Shown here one piece after another: positions 43,304-51,596 of a stretch of DNA of 58,606 nt. The notes below the pieces were generated by a model. It searched no databases. It was given only the letters and a program-made list of their open reading frames with translations, and was not told the origin of the DNA. The position numbers were made by a program, and so were the translations under genes. How positions within the stretch are numbered: the stretch's first letter is position 1; each line of letters begins with the position of its first letter. This DNA is from Candidatus Alistipes stercoravium (lineage in GTDB: Bacteria > Bacteroidota > Bacteroidia > Bacteroidales > Rikenellaceae), in contig DWWQ01000048.1 of NCBI GenBank assembly GCA_019119615.1, positions 1-58,606 of the forward strand, in the 5' to 3' direction.

Positions 43304-45601
43304 ATGCAGGACAATTTAGTCATCGTAGAGTCCCCGGCCAAGGCGAAGACCATCGAAAAGTTCCTGGGTAAGGATTTCGTCGTCAAATCGAGTTTCGGAC
43401 ACATCCGCGATCTTTCGAAGAAGGATCTCGGCATCAACATAGCCAAGGGATTCACACCCGTATACGAAATTCCAAGCGACAAGAAGAAGGTCGTCGATGA
43501 ACTTGCGAAACTCGCCAGGACGAAGACCGTCTGGCTCGCCTCCGATGAAGACCGCGAAGGAGAGGCCATCGCATGGCACCTGACCGAAGTGTTGGGTCTC
43601 CCGGTCGATCAGACGAAGCGCATCGTCTTCCATGAAATCACCAAGCGGGCCATCCTCGAGGCCATCGAGAAGCCCCGCACGGTCAATATGGACCTGGTGA
43701 ACGCCCAGCAGGCACGCCGCATCCTGGACCGTCTGGTCGGCTTCGAACTCTCGCCCGTGCTGTGGAAGAAGGTCCGCCCGGCCCTCTCGGCCGGCCGCGT
43801 GCAGTCGGTCGCCGTACGGCTGATCGTCGAGCGCGAGCGCGAGATCATCGCCTTCCATTCAACCCCCTACTTCCGGGTCGTGGCCCAGTTCCACGCCGCC
43901 GAGGATCCCGAGAAGACGCTCTTCAAGGCCGAACTCTCCTCGCGTTTCGAGACGGCCGCCGAGGCCGAAGCGTTCCTGCGGAGCGCCATAGGCGCCTGTT
44001 TCACGGTCGTGAAGTCCGAGGAGAAGCCCGCACAGCGCTATCCGGCGCCGCCGTTCACCACCTCGACGCTCCAGCAGGAGGCGGGCCGCAAACTGGGCAT
44101 GTCCGTCTCGCAGACGATGTCCGTGGCGCAGCACCTCTACGAGCAGGGATTGATCACCTACATGCGTACCGACTCGGTGAACCTCTCGCAGCAGGCCCTC
44201 GCGCAGTGCAAGGAGGAGATCATCAAGCTCTACGGCGAGAAATACTCGTCGTGGCACAACTACAAGACCAAGACCAAGGGCGCCCAGGAGGCCCACGAGG
44301 CAATCCGTCCCTCCTACATCGACCGGCAGACGATCGAGGGAACCCCGGCCGAGAAACGGCTCTACGAGCTGATCTGGAAACGTACGGTCGCCTCGCAGAT
44401 GGTCTGCGCGGAGCTCGACCGCACGACGATCACCATCGACATGAGCGGTTCGAAGCAGCAGTTCGTCGCCCAGGGCGAGGTAGTGCGTTTCGACGGCTTC
44501 CTGCGCCTCTACTCCGAATCGACGGACGACGACCAGGCATCCGAGAGCGGCGAGGGACTGCTCCCGAAGCTCACGGCGGGCGACCGCGTGCTGCCCGTGC
44601 AGATCACGGCCACCGAGCGCTTCACGCAGGCCCCGGCCCGCTACAACGAAGCCTCGCTCGTCAAGCGCCTCGAGGAGCTCGGCATCGGACGCCCCTCGAC
44701 CTACGCCCCGACGATCACCACGATCATCAACCGCGGCTACGTCGTCAAGCAGAACCGCGACGGCGTCAAGCGCGGCTACCTGCAGATGACCCTTACGGGC
44801 GACAAGATCACGACGAAAAACCTCACCGAAAGCTACGGCAAGGAGAAGAGCCGCCTCTCGCCCACCGACATCGGCATGGTGGTGAACGACTATCTGGAGC
44901 AGCAGTTCGGGCCGATTATCGACTACAACTTCACGGCCAACGTCGAGAAGGAGTTCGACCGCATCGCCGAGGGGGAGATCACCTGGGAGAAAATGATCGA
45001 GACCTTCTACGGGCCCTTCCACAAGATGGTGGACGAGGCGATCGCCACGCAGCCGGCCAAGACGCGCGAGGTGCGCATCCTGGGCACCGACCCCCGGACG
45101 GGACATACGGTCAAGGCGCGCATCGGCCGCTACGGCCCGATGGTCGAGATCGAGGGTGCCGAGGGCGAGAAGAGCCGTTTCGCGTCGCTCAAGAAGGGGC
45201 AGCTCATCGAGTCGATCACCCTGGACGAGGCGCTGGAGCTCTTCGCGCTGCCGCGCGATCTGGGACTGCTCGACGGCGAGATGCTCGTCGTCGGCCTCGG
45301 CAAATACGGCCCCTACGTCCGCCACGGCAAGACCTTCGCCTCGCTGGCCCGGACCGACGATCCCTATACGATCGGCTACGACCGCGCCGTGGAGTTGCTC
45401 AAGGAGCACCAGGCTGCGGCCGCCGCGGCCCATACGCCCCTGAAGAGCTTCGAGGAGGATCCCGACATGCTGGTCAAGAACGGCCGCTACGGCGCCTATA
45501 TCGCCTACAAGGGGAAGAACTACCGGCTGCCGCGCGGCGCCAAGCCCGAGGAGCTGACCCTCGAGGAGTGCCGGAAGATCGTCGCCGGTTCGAAGAAATA
45601 G
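43304..45601 (+). CDS. topA: DNA topoisomerase I
   Basis: Type IA topoisomerase relaxing negative supercoils, 765 residues. Toprim domain: VIVESPAKAKTIEKFL-like start and ASDEDREGEAIAWHL. The active-site tyrosine is Y286 in TYMRTDSVNLS. GIGRPSTYAPTI and LTGDKI-type motifs follow. The C-terminus carries topo C-terminal repeats (RIGRYGPMVEI, GLGKYGPYVRHG, KNGRYGAYIAYKG) but no CxxC zinc ribbons, unlike the E. coli enzyme and as in other Bacteroidota. Start ATG 43304 (MQDNLVIVESPAKAKT). Confidence 0.97.
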   Translation: MQDNLVIVESPAKAKTIEKFLGKDFVVKSSFGHIRDLSKKDLGINIAKGFTPVYEIPSDKKKVVDELAKLARTKTVWLASDEDREGEAIAWHLTEVLGLPVDQTKRIVFHEITKRAILEAIEKPRTVNMDLVNAQQARRILDRLVGFELSPVLWKKVRPALSAGRVQSVAVRLIVEREREIIAFHSTPYFRVVAQFHAAEDPEKTLFKAELSSRFETAAEAEAFLRSAIGACFTVVKSEEKPAQRYPAPPFTTSTLQQEAGRKLGMSVSQTMSVAQHLYEQGLITYMRTDSVNLSQQALAQCKEEIIKLYGEKYSSWHNYKTKTKGAQEAHEAIRPSYIDRQTIEGTPAEKRLYELIWKRTVASQMVCAELDRTTITIDMSGSKQQFVAQGEVVRFDGFLRLYSESTDDDQASESGEGLLPKLTAGDRVLPVQITATERFTQAPARYNEASLVKRLEELGIGRPSTYAPTITTIINRGYVVKQNRDGVKRGYLQMTLTGDKITTKNLTESYGKEKSRLSPTDIGMVVNDYLEQQFGPIIDYNFTANVEKEFDRIAEGEITWEKMIETFYGPFHKMVDEAIATQPAKTREVRILGTDPRTGHTVKARIGRYGPMVEIEGAEGEKSRFASLKKGQLIESITLDEALELFALPRDLGLLDGEMLVVGLGKYGPYVRHGKTFASLARTDDPYTIGYDRAVELLKEHQAAAAAAHTPLKSFEEDPDMLVKNGRYGAYIAYKGKNYRLPRGAKPEELTLEECRKIVAGSKK

Positions 45602-45635
45602 GCTTGCAAATCCATAACAAAACCCATAACGCATT

Positions 45636-46835
45636 ATGAAAAATTTCCTCTTTTCCGCCCTTGCGCTCTGCCTCGCTCTGACGGCAGCGGCACAGACGCC
45701 CGACAACAACGCTTCGGGATATGCCTTTACCGATGTGAAGATCCTGCCGACGACGCCCGTCAAGGACCAGAGCCGCAGCGGCACCTGCTGGTGCTTCTCG
45801 ACCCTCTCGTTCCTCGAGAGCGAGATCATCAAGGCCGGCGGCGAGCCGATGCACCTCTCGGAGATGTGGATCGTCCGCCACTCGTTCATGGACAAGGCCG
45901 AGAAGTACATCCGCCTGCACGGCAGCCTGAACTTCGCCGAGGGCGGCGCCTCGCACGACGTAACGGAGGGAATCAAGGCCCACGGCATCGTCCCCTTCGA
46001 GGTCTACCCGGGTCTGAACTACGGCACCGAGAAACCCGACTTCCACGAGCTGTCGGTCGTGCTGAAGAACTACCTCGACGCCGTACTGAAGGCTGCTGAA
46101 AGCAACAAGCCCCTCTCGACGGCCTGGAAGCGCGGCTTCAACGCCATCCTGGACGCCTACTTCGGCGAGATGCCCGAGACGTTCACCTACGAGGGCAAGG
46201 AGTACACGCCCGAGAGCTTTGCCGCCTCGCTGCCGATCCGTATGGACGACTATGTGGACATCAGCTCCTTCACGCACCACCCCTTCTACACGCGCTTCAT
46301 CATCGAGGTACCCGACAACTGGATGTGGGGCGAGGTTTACAACGTGCCTCTCGACGAGATGATGGCCATCATCGACAACGCCCTCGCCAACGGATATACC
46401 GTATCGTGGGGCACGGACGTCAGCGAGAAGGGCTTCAGCCGCACGAAGGGCATCGGCGTCGTTCCGGAGGCCGACCTCGAGGGCATGAGCGGCACGGAGG
46501 CCGAGCGCTGGGGCAAGCTCACCGACAAGGAGAAGGAGGCCGCCCTCTACAAGTTCGACAAGCCGGGCAAGGAGCGCCTGATCACCCAGCAGCTGCGCCA
46601 GGAGGCCTTCGACAACTTCGAAACGACCGACGACCACGGCATGCTCATCATGGGTACGGCCACCGACCAGAACGGCACGCCCTACTACAAGGTGCAGAAC
46701 TCGTGGAACACCGTCGAGCCCTATGACGGCTTCTGGTACTTCTCGAAGCCCTTCGTGGCCTACAAAACCACCTCGATCATGGTGAACAAGCAGGCCGTTC
46801 CGAAGGAGATCGCCAAGAAGCTCGGCCTGAAATAG
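45636..46835 (+). CDS. Secreted C1-family cysteine peptidase
   Basis: 399 residues with a signal peptide (MKNFLFSALALCLALTAAAQ). Papain-like catalytic residues are Q45 (VKDQSRSGT), nucleophile C51 in SGTCWCFST, H334 in DDHGMLIMG and N355 in VQNSWN. Layout and length follow the bleomycin-hydrolase/PepC (C1B) aminopeptidase branch, but with export to the periplasm. The usual GxCWAF is GTCWCF, giving an extra Cys two residues after the nucleophile. No propeptide is obvious between the signal and the catalytic domain. It starts 34 bases after topA and ends at a strong terminator. Confidence 0.92.
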   Translation: MKNFLFSALALCLALTAAAQTPDNNASGYAFTDVKILPTTPVKDQSRSGTCWCFSTLSFLESEIIKAGGEPMHLSEMWIVRHSFMDKAEKYIRLHGSLNFAEGGASHDVTEGIKAHGIVPFEVYPGLNYGTEKPDFHELSVVLKNYLDAVLKAAESNKPLSTAWKRGFNAILDAYFGEMPETFTYEGKEYTPESFAASLPIRMDDYVDISSFTHHPFYTRFIIEVPDNWMWGEVYNVPLDEMMAIIDNALANGYTVSWGTDVSEKGFSRTKGIGVVPEADLEGMSGTEAERWGKLTDKEKEAALYKFDKPGKERLITQQLRQEAFDNFETTDDHGMLIMGTATDQNGTPYYKVQNSWNTVEPYDGFWYFSKPFVAYKTTSIMVNKQAVPKEIAKKLGLK

Positions 46836-46865
46836 TCCGCGGCGGCACACTCCGCAAGAGAGCAC

Positions 46866-46908
46866 AAAAGAGATTCCGGTCCCTTCTCGGGACCGGAATC
46901 TCTTTTTT
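46866..46908. terminator. Bidirectional terminator
   Basis: An 18-bp perfect stem (46866-46883 with 46889-46906) with a five-base loop, A-run before and T-run after. It separates the C1 peptidase gene (plus) from the PPTase-gldE operon (minus). Confidence 0.95.
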
Positions 46909-46918
46909 CATGCGTTTT

Positions 46919-47524
46919 TCAGAAAAGGTGCCGTTCCACGGAGAGCGGAGCCGCCGGGTTGCCGAAAAGCGAGACGACCAGCACCTCCTCCATGCGGTCG
47001 ATCCGCATCGGCAGCGGCGCCCCGTCGCCGATACGCCCGACAATGCGGCCTCCGGCAAGATCGGCCTCCAGCAGCCGGAGGTCGCGGCAGAGATCCAGCT
47101 CGCGGCGCCGGGCATACTTGTAGAGGGTCTCCTTGGCGCACCACGCCACGGCCGGCCACAGGGGATCGGAGGAAAGCGACGCTTCGGAAGGGGTCAGATA
47201 ACGGGAGCACACGCGCGAAAAGTCGCGGCCGGCCGATTCGGCATCGACGGCGCACGGGGCGTCGGAGAGCGCCACGGCCACAAGACCCGCGCAATGCGAG
47301 ACGGAGAGGTGCAACGAAAGGTCCAAAAGCTGCGGGGCGCCGTTTGCGTCGTAGCCGATCCGTACGTCGGGCCCCAATGCCCGGCGCACCACGGCCCGCC
47401 AGGTGAGGTACTCCCTCCGGCGGCGTTCCGAACCGAAGGCGTCGGCCGCCGCCCGCTCGTCGGCGGCAATCCAGCCGTCAAGGGCATCGGCCGCTGCGGG
47501 GAACGCTGTCAAAAGCCGGTTCAT
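46919..47524 (-). CDS. 4'-phosphopantetheinyl transferase (Sfp/AcpT-like)
   Basis: 201 residues. It transfers phosphopantetheine from CoA to carrier proteins. Family motifs: SLHLSVSHCAGLVAVAL, the Mg-binding D94 and E96 in AVDAES, and WCAKETLYKYARR with E132. The length matches single-domain bacterial members. The substrate is probably fatty-acid acyl carrier protein, since no separate acpS or secondary-metabolite cluster is seen in the window. Its ATG overlaps the gldE stop, so it is translated with the membrane protein. Confidence 0.9.
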   Translation of the reverse strand: MNRLLTAFPAAADALDGWIAADERAAADAFGSERRRREYLTWRAVVRRALGPDVRIGYDANGAPQLLDLSLHLSVSHCAGLVAVALSDAPCAVDAESAGRDFSRVCSRYLTPSEASLSSDPLWPAVAWCAKETLYKYARRRELDLCRDLRLLEADLAGGRIVGRIGDGAPLPMRIDRMEEVLVVSLFGNPAAPLSVERHLF

Positions 47525-48804
47525 GGGAGCAGATCGACACGGATCTTGTCGATGCGGTGCCCCTCCATCTCCTGCACCGTGAAACGGATGTTGTGCGTCG
47601 TGAAGACATCGCCCTTGCGGGGAAAGTCGCGCTTGAGTTCGAGCATCAGGCCGGCAAGGGTCTCGGCTTCGCCCCGCACGTCGGAGAAGGTATCTTCGCC
47701 GAGTTCGAGGATCCGTTCGAAATCGCCCAGATGGGTCTTGCCCTCGAACAGGTAGCTCCGGGCATCGATCTTCGTGTAGAAGACCTCGTCGTTGTCGCTC
47801 TCGTCCGAAATCTCGCCGACGATCTCCTCGATGATATCCTCGAGCGAAACGAGCCCCAGCGTCGAGCCGTACTCATCGACCACGACGGCCATGTGGACCT
47901 TGTTCGTCTGGAAGTCGGCCAGCAGGTCGTTGATCTTCTTGTGCTCGGGGACGAAATAGGGTTTGCGGACAAGCTGCTGCCAGGCGAAGTCCCGCCCGTT
48001 GTTGATGTAGGGAAGCAGGTCCTTGACGTAGAGCGTGCCCCGGATGTTGTCCATGTCCTCCTCATAGACCGGGATTCGCGAGAAGCCCGACTCGATGATC
48101 GTCCGCTTGACCGTATCGTAGTCGTCCGTAATGTCGAGGGCCGTCATATCGACGCGCGGCTTCATGATCTCCTGGACCTCCGTATTGACGAAGTTCACGA
48201 TACCCGAGAGCATCACATGCTCCTCGCGGCAGGTGCTCTGCGTCATGTCCACGGCGTCGGCCAGTTCGTCGAGCGAGATCTCGCTGCGGTGGGCGGCCTT
48301 CTCGCTGATGCGGCTGCTGGCATGGACCAGCACATACGAGAGCGGATAGAAGATCCACCGCAGGGCCAGCAGGGGCCGTGCCACGGCCGAGGCGAAGCGC
48401 ATGGGGATCGTCTGAGCCAGCACCTTGGGGAGAATCTCTCCGAAGAGCAGCAAGAGGAAGGTTACGAGAACCGTCTTGAACAGGAACTCGAAGCGCAGGA
48501 AGGTGAAGACCGAATCGATGATCGCCGAGGTGAGGATGACGATGCAAACGTTCACCAGGTTGTTTACCACAAGGATTGTCGCCAACAGCAGATCCACATC
48601 CGTAAGCAGGCGCAGCATGGCTTCAGCCGAGGCGCTGCGGCGGCTTTTCAGCCGGTTGATGTCATTGTGCGACAACGAAAAAAAGGAGGTCTCGGCACCC
48701 GATACGAGGGCCGAGATACACAACAGCAGGAACGTTACCGCACAAAATACGATCATGCGGGGCTCGAACCCGTTGTAAACGATCCAGGAACCGGTCTCTT
48801 CCAA
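47521..48804 (-). CDS. gldE: GldE-like CNNM/CorC family membrane protein
   Basis: 427 residues: N-terminal DUF21 domain with four membrane helices (about 15-165; ALVSGAETSFFSLS is the family opening), two CBS domains (about 210-330; LGLVSLEDIIEEIVGEI closes them) and a C-terminal CorC_HlyC domain (about 345-427). CNNM proteins handle Mg or other divalent cations. In gliding Bacteroidota the homologue is called GldE, but no gliding genes are present here and the symbol reflects orthology only. The PPTase follows with a four-base overlap. ftsZ ends 16 bases upstream of this gene. Confidence 0.88.
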   Translation of the reverse strand: MEETGSWIVYNGFEPRMIVFCAVTFLLLCISALVSGAETSFFSLSHNDINRLKSRRSASAEAMLRLLTDVDLLLATILVVNNLVNVCIVILTSAIIDSVFTFLRFEFLFKTVLVTFLLLLFGEILPKVLAQTIPMRFASAVARPLLALRWIFYPLSYVLVHASSRISEKAAHRSEISLDELADAVDMTQSTCREEHVMLSGIVNFVNTEVQEIMKPRVDMTALDITDDYDTVKRTIIESGFSRIPVYEEDMDNIRGTLYVKDLLPYINNGRDFAWQQLVRKPYFVPEHKKINDLLADFQTNKVHMAVVVDEYGSTLGLVSLEDIIEEIVGEISDESDNDEVFYTKIDARSYLFEGKTHLGDFERILELGEDTFSDVRGEAETLAGLMLELKRDFPRKGDVFTTHNIRFTVQEMEGHRIDKIRVDLLP

Positions 48805-48820
48805 ACTGACAAGCGATTAG

Positions 48821-50116
48821 TTAGTCGAACAGCGAGCCGCCCTTCATCTCCTCCTTGTGCGTCGCGGAACCCTCCTCGCGGAGAACCTCCTTGCGGCCTC
48901 CGGAGGTCTGCACGACGAAGGCCGAGTTACGCGTCTGATAGGCCGGTTTGGCAAGCAGGGCGTCGATATTGTTGTAGCGAGTCGATTTGGTCCCGAGAAC
49001 CACCTGCTCGGGCTGCTGCGCGGGACGTACGTTTGTCGGCTTGATCGGTTCCAGATCCGGATCGGGTTCCTTTTCGGCCTTCCCCCCGGCATCCGAGACG
49101 GGCGACATGCCCTGCAGCTCCTCGTCGAAGCCCGTGGCCACAACAACCAGCTCGATGGCATTGCCCAGCTGGGGTTTCTCACTCGTTCCCCAAATAATGT
49201 TGGCATTATGGATCACGCCGCGCTCGTCCTGCACGCTGGCATGGGCCTGGATATACTCGAGGATTCGCACGACCTCCTCGTACATCAGGGCGTCGGCATT
49301 GGCCACCGAGATGTTGAGCAGGATATTCTTGGCCCCCGAAATGAGGTTGTGGTCCAGCAGCGGCGAATGCAGCGACGCTTCGGCAACCGCCTCGGCGCGG
49401 TTGTCGCCCTCGGCCGTAGCCACGGCCATGTGGGCCCGGCCGCTGTCGCGCATGACCTTCGAAACGTCGGCGAAATCGACGTTCACCAGATCGCTCTCGA
49501 CGGTGATGATCTCCGCGATGCCCTTGGCCGCCGAGGCCAGGATATCGTCGGCCTTGCCGAAGGCCTGCTTGAGCGAAAGGCGCCCGTAGATCTCCAGGAT
49601 GTTCTCGTTGTTGATGATCAGCAGCGAATCGACGCTCTTGCGCAGCTCCTCGATACCCTGCAGGGCCTGTTCGTAGCGGATCTTGCCCTCGACGGCCAGC
49701 GGCGAGGTTACGATGGCCACGGTCAGCAGGCCCATTTCGCGGGCCAGCTGGGCAATGACGGGCGAGGCGCCCGTGCCCGTACCGCCGCCCATGCCGGCCG
49801 TGATGAAGATCATCCGCGTGCCGGCCTCCTCGAGTTGCTGCCGGATCTCGGGCAGCGTCTCCTTGGCGGCCTTGCAGCCGTTCGCAGGGTCGTTGCCCGC
49901 GCCGAGGCCCTCCGAGCCGAGGCGGATCTTGCGCTCCACGGGACTCTTGTCCAGCGCCTGCTGGTCCGTATTGCACACCATGAAGGTTACGCCCCGAATA
50001 CCGAGGTTCCACATGTGGTTCACGGCATTGCCGCCGGCGCCGCCGACGCCTACCACCGTGATGATCGATCCCTCCGTACGCGGAGCTTTGATTTCCGATA
50101 TCAATTCGTCTGTCAT
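48821..50116 (-). CDS. ftsZ: Cell division GTPase FtsZ
   Basis: Tubulin-like GTPase forming the Z ring, 431 residues. VVGVGGAGGNAVNHM opens the nucleotide-binding domain, and the tubulin signature GMGGGTGTGASPVIA lies at about 108-121. The linker after about 330 is charged and Pro-containing. A sequence resembling the conserved C-terminal peptide, LLAKPAYQTRN, lies about 35 residues before the end, and the protein finishes with EEMKGGSLFD, so the FtsA-binding element is internal. Distal gene of the dcw run murG-murC-ftsQ-ftsA-ftsZ. Confidence 0.97.
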   Translation of the reverse strand: MTDELISEIKAPRTEGSIITVVGVGGAGGNAVNHMWNLGIRGVTFMVCNTDQQALDKSPVERKIRLGSEGLGAGNDPANGCKAAKETLPEIRQQLEEAGTRMIFITAGMGGGTGTGASPVIAQLAREMGLLTVAIVTSPLAVEGKIRYEQALQGIEELRKSVDSLLIINNENILEIYGRLSLKQAFGKADDILASAAKGIAEIITVESDLVNVDFADVSKVMRDSGRAHMAVATAEGDNRAEAVAEASLHSPLLDHNLISGAKNILLNISVANADALMYEEVVRILEYIQAHASVQDERGVIHNANIIWGTSEKPQLGNAIELVVVATGFDEELQGMSPVSDAGGKAEKEPDPDLEPIKPTNVRPAQQPEQVVLGTKSTRYNNIDALLAKPAYQTRNSAFVVQTSGGRKEVLREEGSATHKEEMKGGSLFD

Positions 50117-50164
50117 AACGTTGTTTTTCCGATTAAAAATGATGGCCCGCAGGACGGTGCCGAA

Positions 50165-51586
50165 CTAAATCTCCTCGTCCTCGGCCGCCGAGAAGCTCTT
50201 GTTGATCTTGTCGAAGGTCTTCTGGAGGATCGAGCCCCAGTCGCGCTTGCGCCGGGGTGCCGTACTCTCCGATTCCTCGATTTCGGGCTCCTCCGGATCC
50301 GAAGCGGGCGAAGGTGCAGGTGCAGGTGCAGGAGTCGGTGTCGGCATCGGCCGCGGCGAAGGTGCCGGGGTCGGAGTCGGTCGTGGCGAAGGTGCAGGCG
50401 AAGGGGTGGGCACATGCGTCTCGATGAAGGCACAACCGCCCTGTGCGGCACCGCGGAGCAGAAGGCCTACGACGGTCGCGCAGGCCGGATCGGCAACCCG
50501 CTCCTTCGACGCTTCGGTGATACCCGTCTCGGGAAGGGCCACGCGGACATCCATCTTCGTTACGCGGCGGAACAGCTCGTCGAGGTCCTTCAGCGCGGCC
50601 GAGCCGCCCGTAAGCACAATGCCGTACGCCAGCTTGTCGGCATAACCCGAGTCGCGGATCTCCTGAAGCACGAACTCGGCGATATCCGTGGCACGGGCCT
50701 CGATGACCGTGGCCAGGTTGCGCAGCAGGATATCCTTCGCCTCGCGGGCCGTGCGGCCATTGACGCGGATGAGTTTCTCGTCCGAGGCAAGCTCGGCAAC
50801 GGCCGAACCGTATTTCCGCTTGAGGCTCTCGACATGCTTCTCGGGAACGCTCAACGTCCGGATGTCGCGGTTGATGGCCGAAGCGCCCATCGGGATCGAC
50901 ACCACATAGCGCACGACATTGCGGTAGTAGACCGTAACGTCGGTTACGCCGGCGCCCACGTCCACTACGGCGATACCCTCCTCCTTTTCGTCGGGCAACA
51001 GTACCGACTCAGGGGTGGCCAGCGCATCGGGAATGATGCCGAGCGTCCGGATACCGAGGCGTTTGAGCGCCATTTCGAGGCGCTGCATGGGGGTCCGCTG
51101 GCAGAGGATGAAGTTGAACGTCGAGGAGAGCTTCTTGCCGAACGACCCGACGGGATTGCGCACCTCCCGGTCGTCATCGACCGCATAGTTCTGGGGCACG
51201 CGCTCCATGATCGTCTCGTCGTCGGGAGCCTGAACGTTGCGCATGCGGTCGAACAGCGCATCGACATCCTTCTGATTGACCCCGTTCTGCGGGTCGTAGA
51301 CGAAGACATGGTCCGTATGGCGGGCACAGCGCACGAAATCGCCCGAAATGCCCGCATAGGCCTCCGTGATGTGGATGCCGAGCTGTTCCTCGACCTCCCC
51401 GAAGGCTTCGCACACGGCCTGGCTCACCAGTTCGATATTCTCGATCTTGCCGGCACGGACCCCTTCGACGGGTTTCGACACCACGCAGGCGATCTCCATC
51501 AGCCCGCCGTCCGTCTTCTCGCCGACAGCCACGCGGACCGACGACGAACCCAGATCGACGGCTACGATATAATTCTTTCTTTCCAC
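50165..51586 (-). CDS. ftsA: Cell division protein FtsA
   Basis: Actin-like protein tethering FtsZ to the membrane, 473 residues. Phosphate-binding motif AVDLGSSSVRVAVGE, then VVDVGAGVTDVTVY and LTGGSAALKDLDELF. I chose GTG 51586 (read as MERKNYIVAVDLGSSS) because it lies ten bases after the ftsQ stop; the ATG at 51652 would overlap ftsQ by about 55 bases. Residues about 392-429 form an unusual Pro/Ala/Thr/Ser linker with repeated PAPSPRP. The C-terminus (WGSILQKTFDKINKSF) is the expected amphipathic membrane helix. Confidence 0.96.
   Translation of the reverse strand: MERKNYIVAVDLGSSSVRVAVGEKTDGGLMEIACVVSKPVEGVRAGKIENIELVSQAVCEAFGEVEEQLGIHITEAYAGISGDFVRCARHTDHVFVYDPQNGVNQKDVDALFDRMRNVQAPDDETIMERVPQNYAVDDDREVRNPVGSFGKKLSSTFNFILCQRTPMQRLEMALKRLGIRTLGIIPDALATPESVLLPDEKEEGIAVVDVGAGVTDVTVYYRNVVRYVVSIPMGASAINRDIRTLSVPEKHVESLKRKYGSAVAELASDEKLIRVNGRTAREAKDILLRNLATVIEARATDIAEFVLQEIRDSGYADKLAYGIVLTGGSAALKDLDELFRRVTKMDVRVALPETGITEASKERVADPACATVVGLLLRGAAQGGCAFIETHVPTPSPAPSPRPTPTPAPSPRPMPTPTPAPAPAPSPASDPEEPEIEESESTAPRRKRDWGSILQKTFDKINKSFSAAEDEEI
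50301..50413 (-). repeat. Imperfect tandem repeat encoding the FtsA proline linker
   Basis: Three degenerate units, each beginning gaaggtgc on the plus strand, code for the PTP/PAP/SPRP linker. They include three exact GGTGCA hexamers at 50313-50330. The periodicity makes copy-number change by slippage possible while keeping frame. Confidence 0.7.
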
Positions 51587-51596
51587 GGTATAATTT

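Noticed and set aside
46919..47524. PPTase as marker of a secondary-metabolite cluster
   Set aside because: No polyketide or nonribosomal synthetase genes are nearby; pairing with gldE is ordinary for the phylum.
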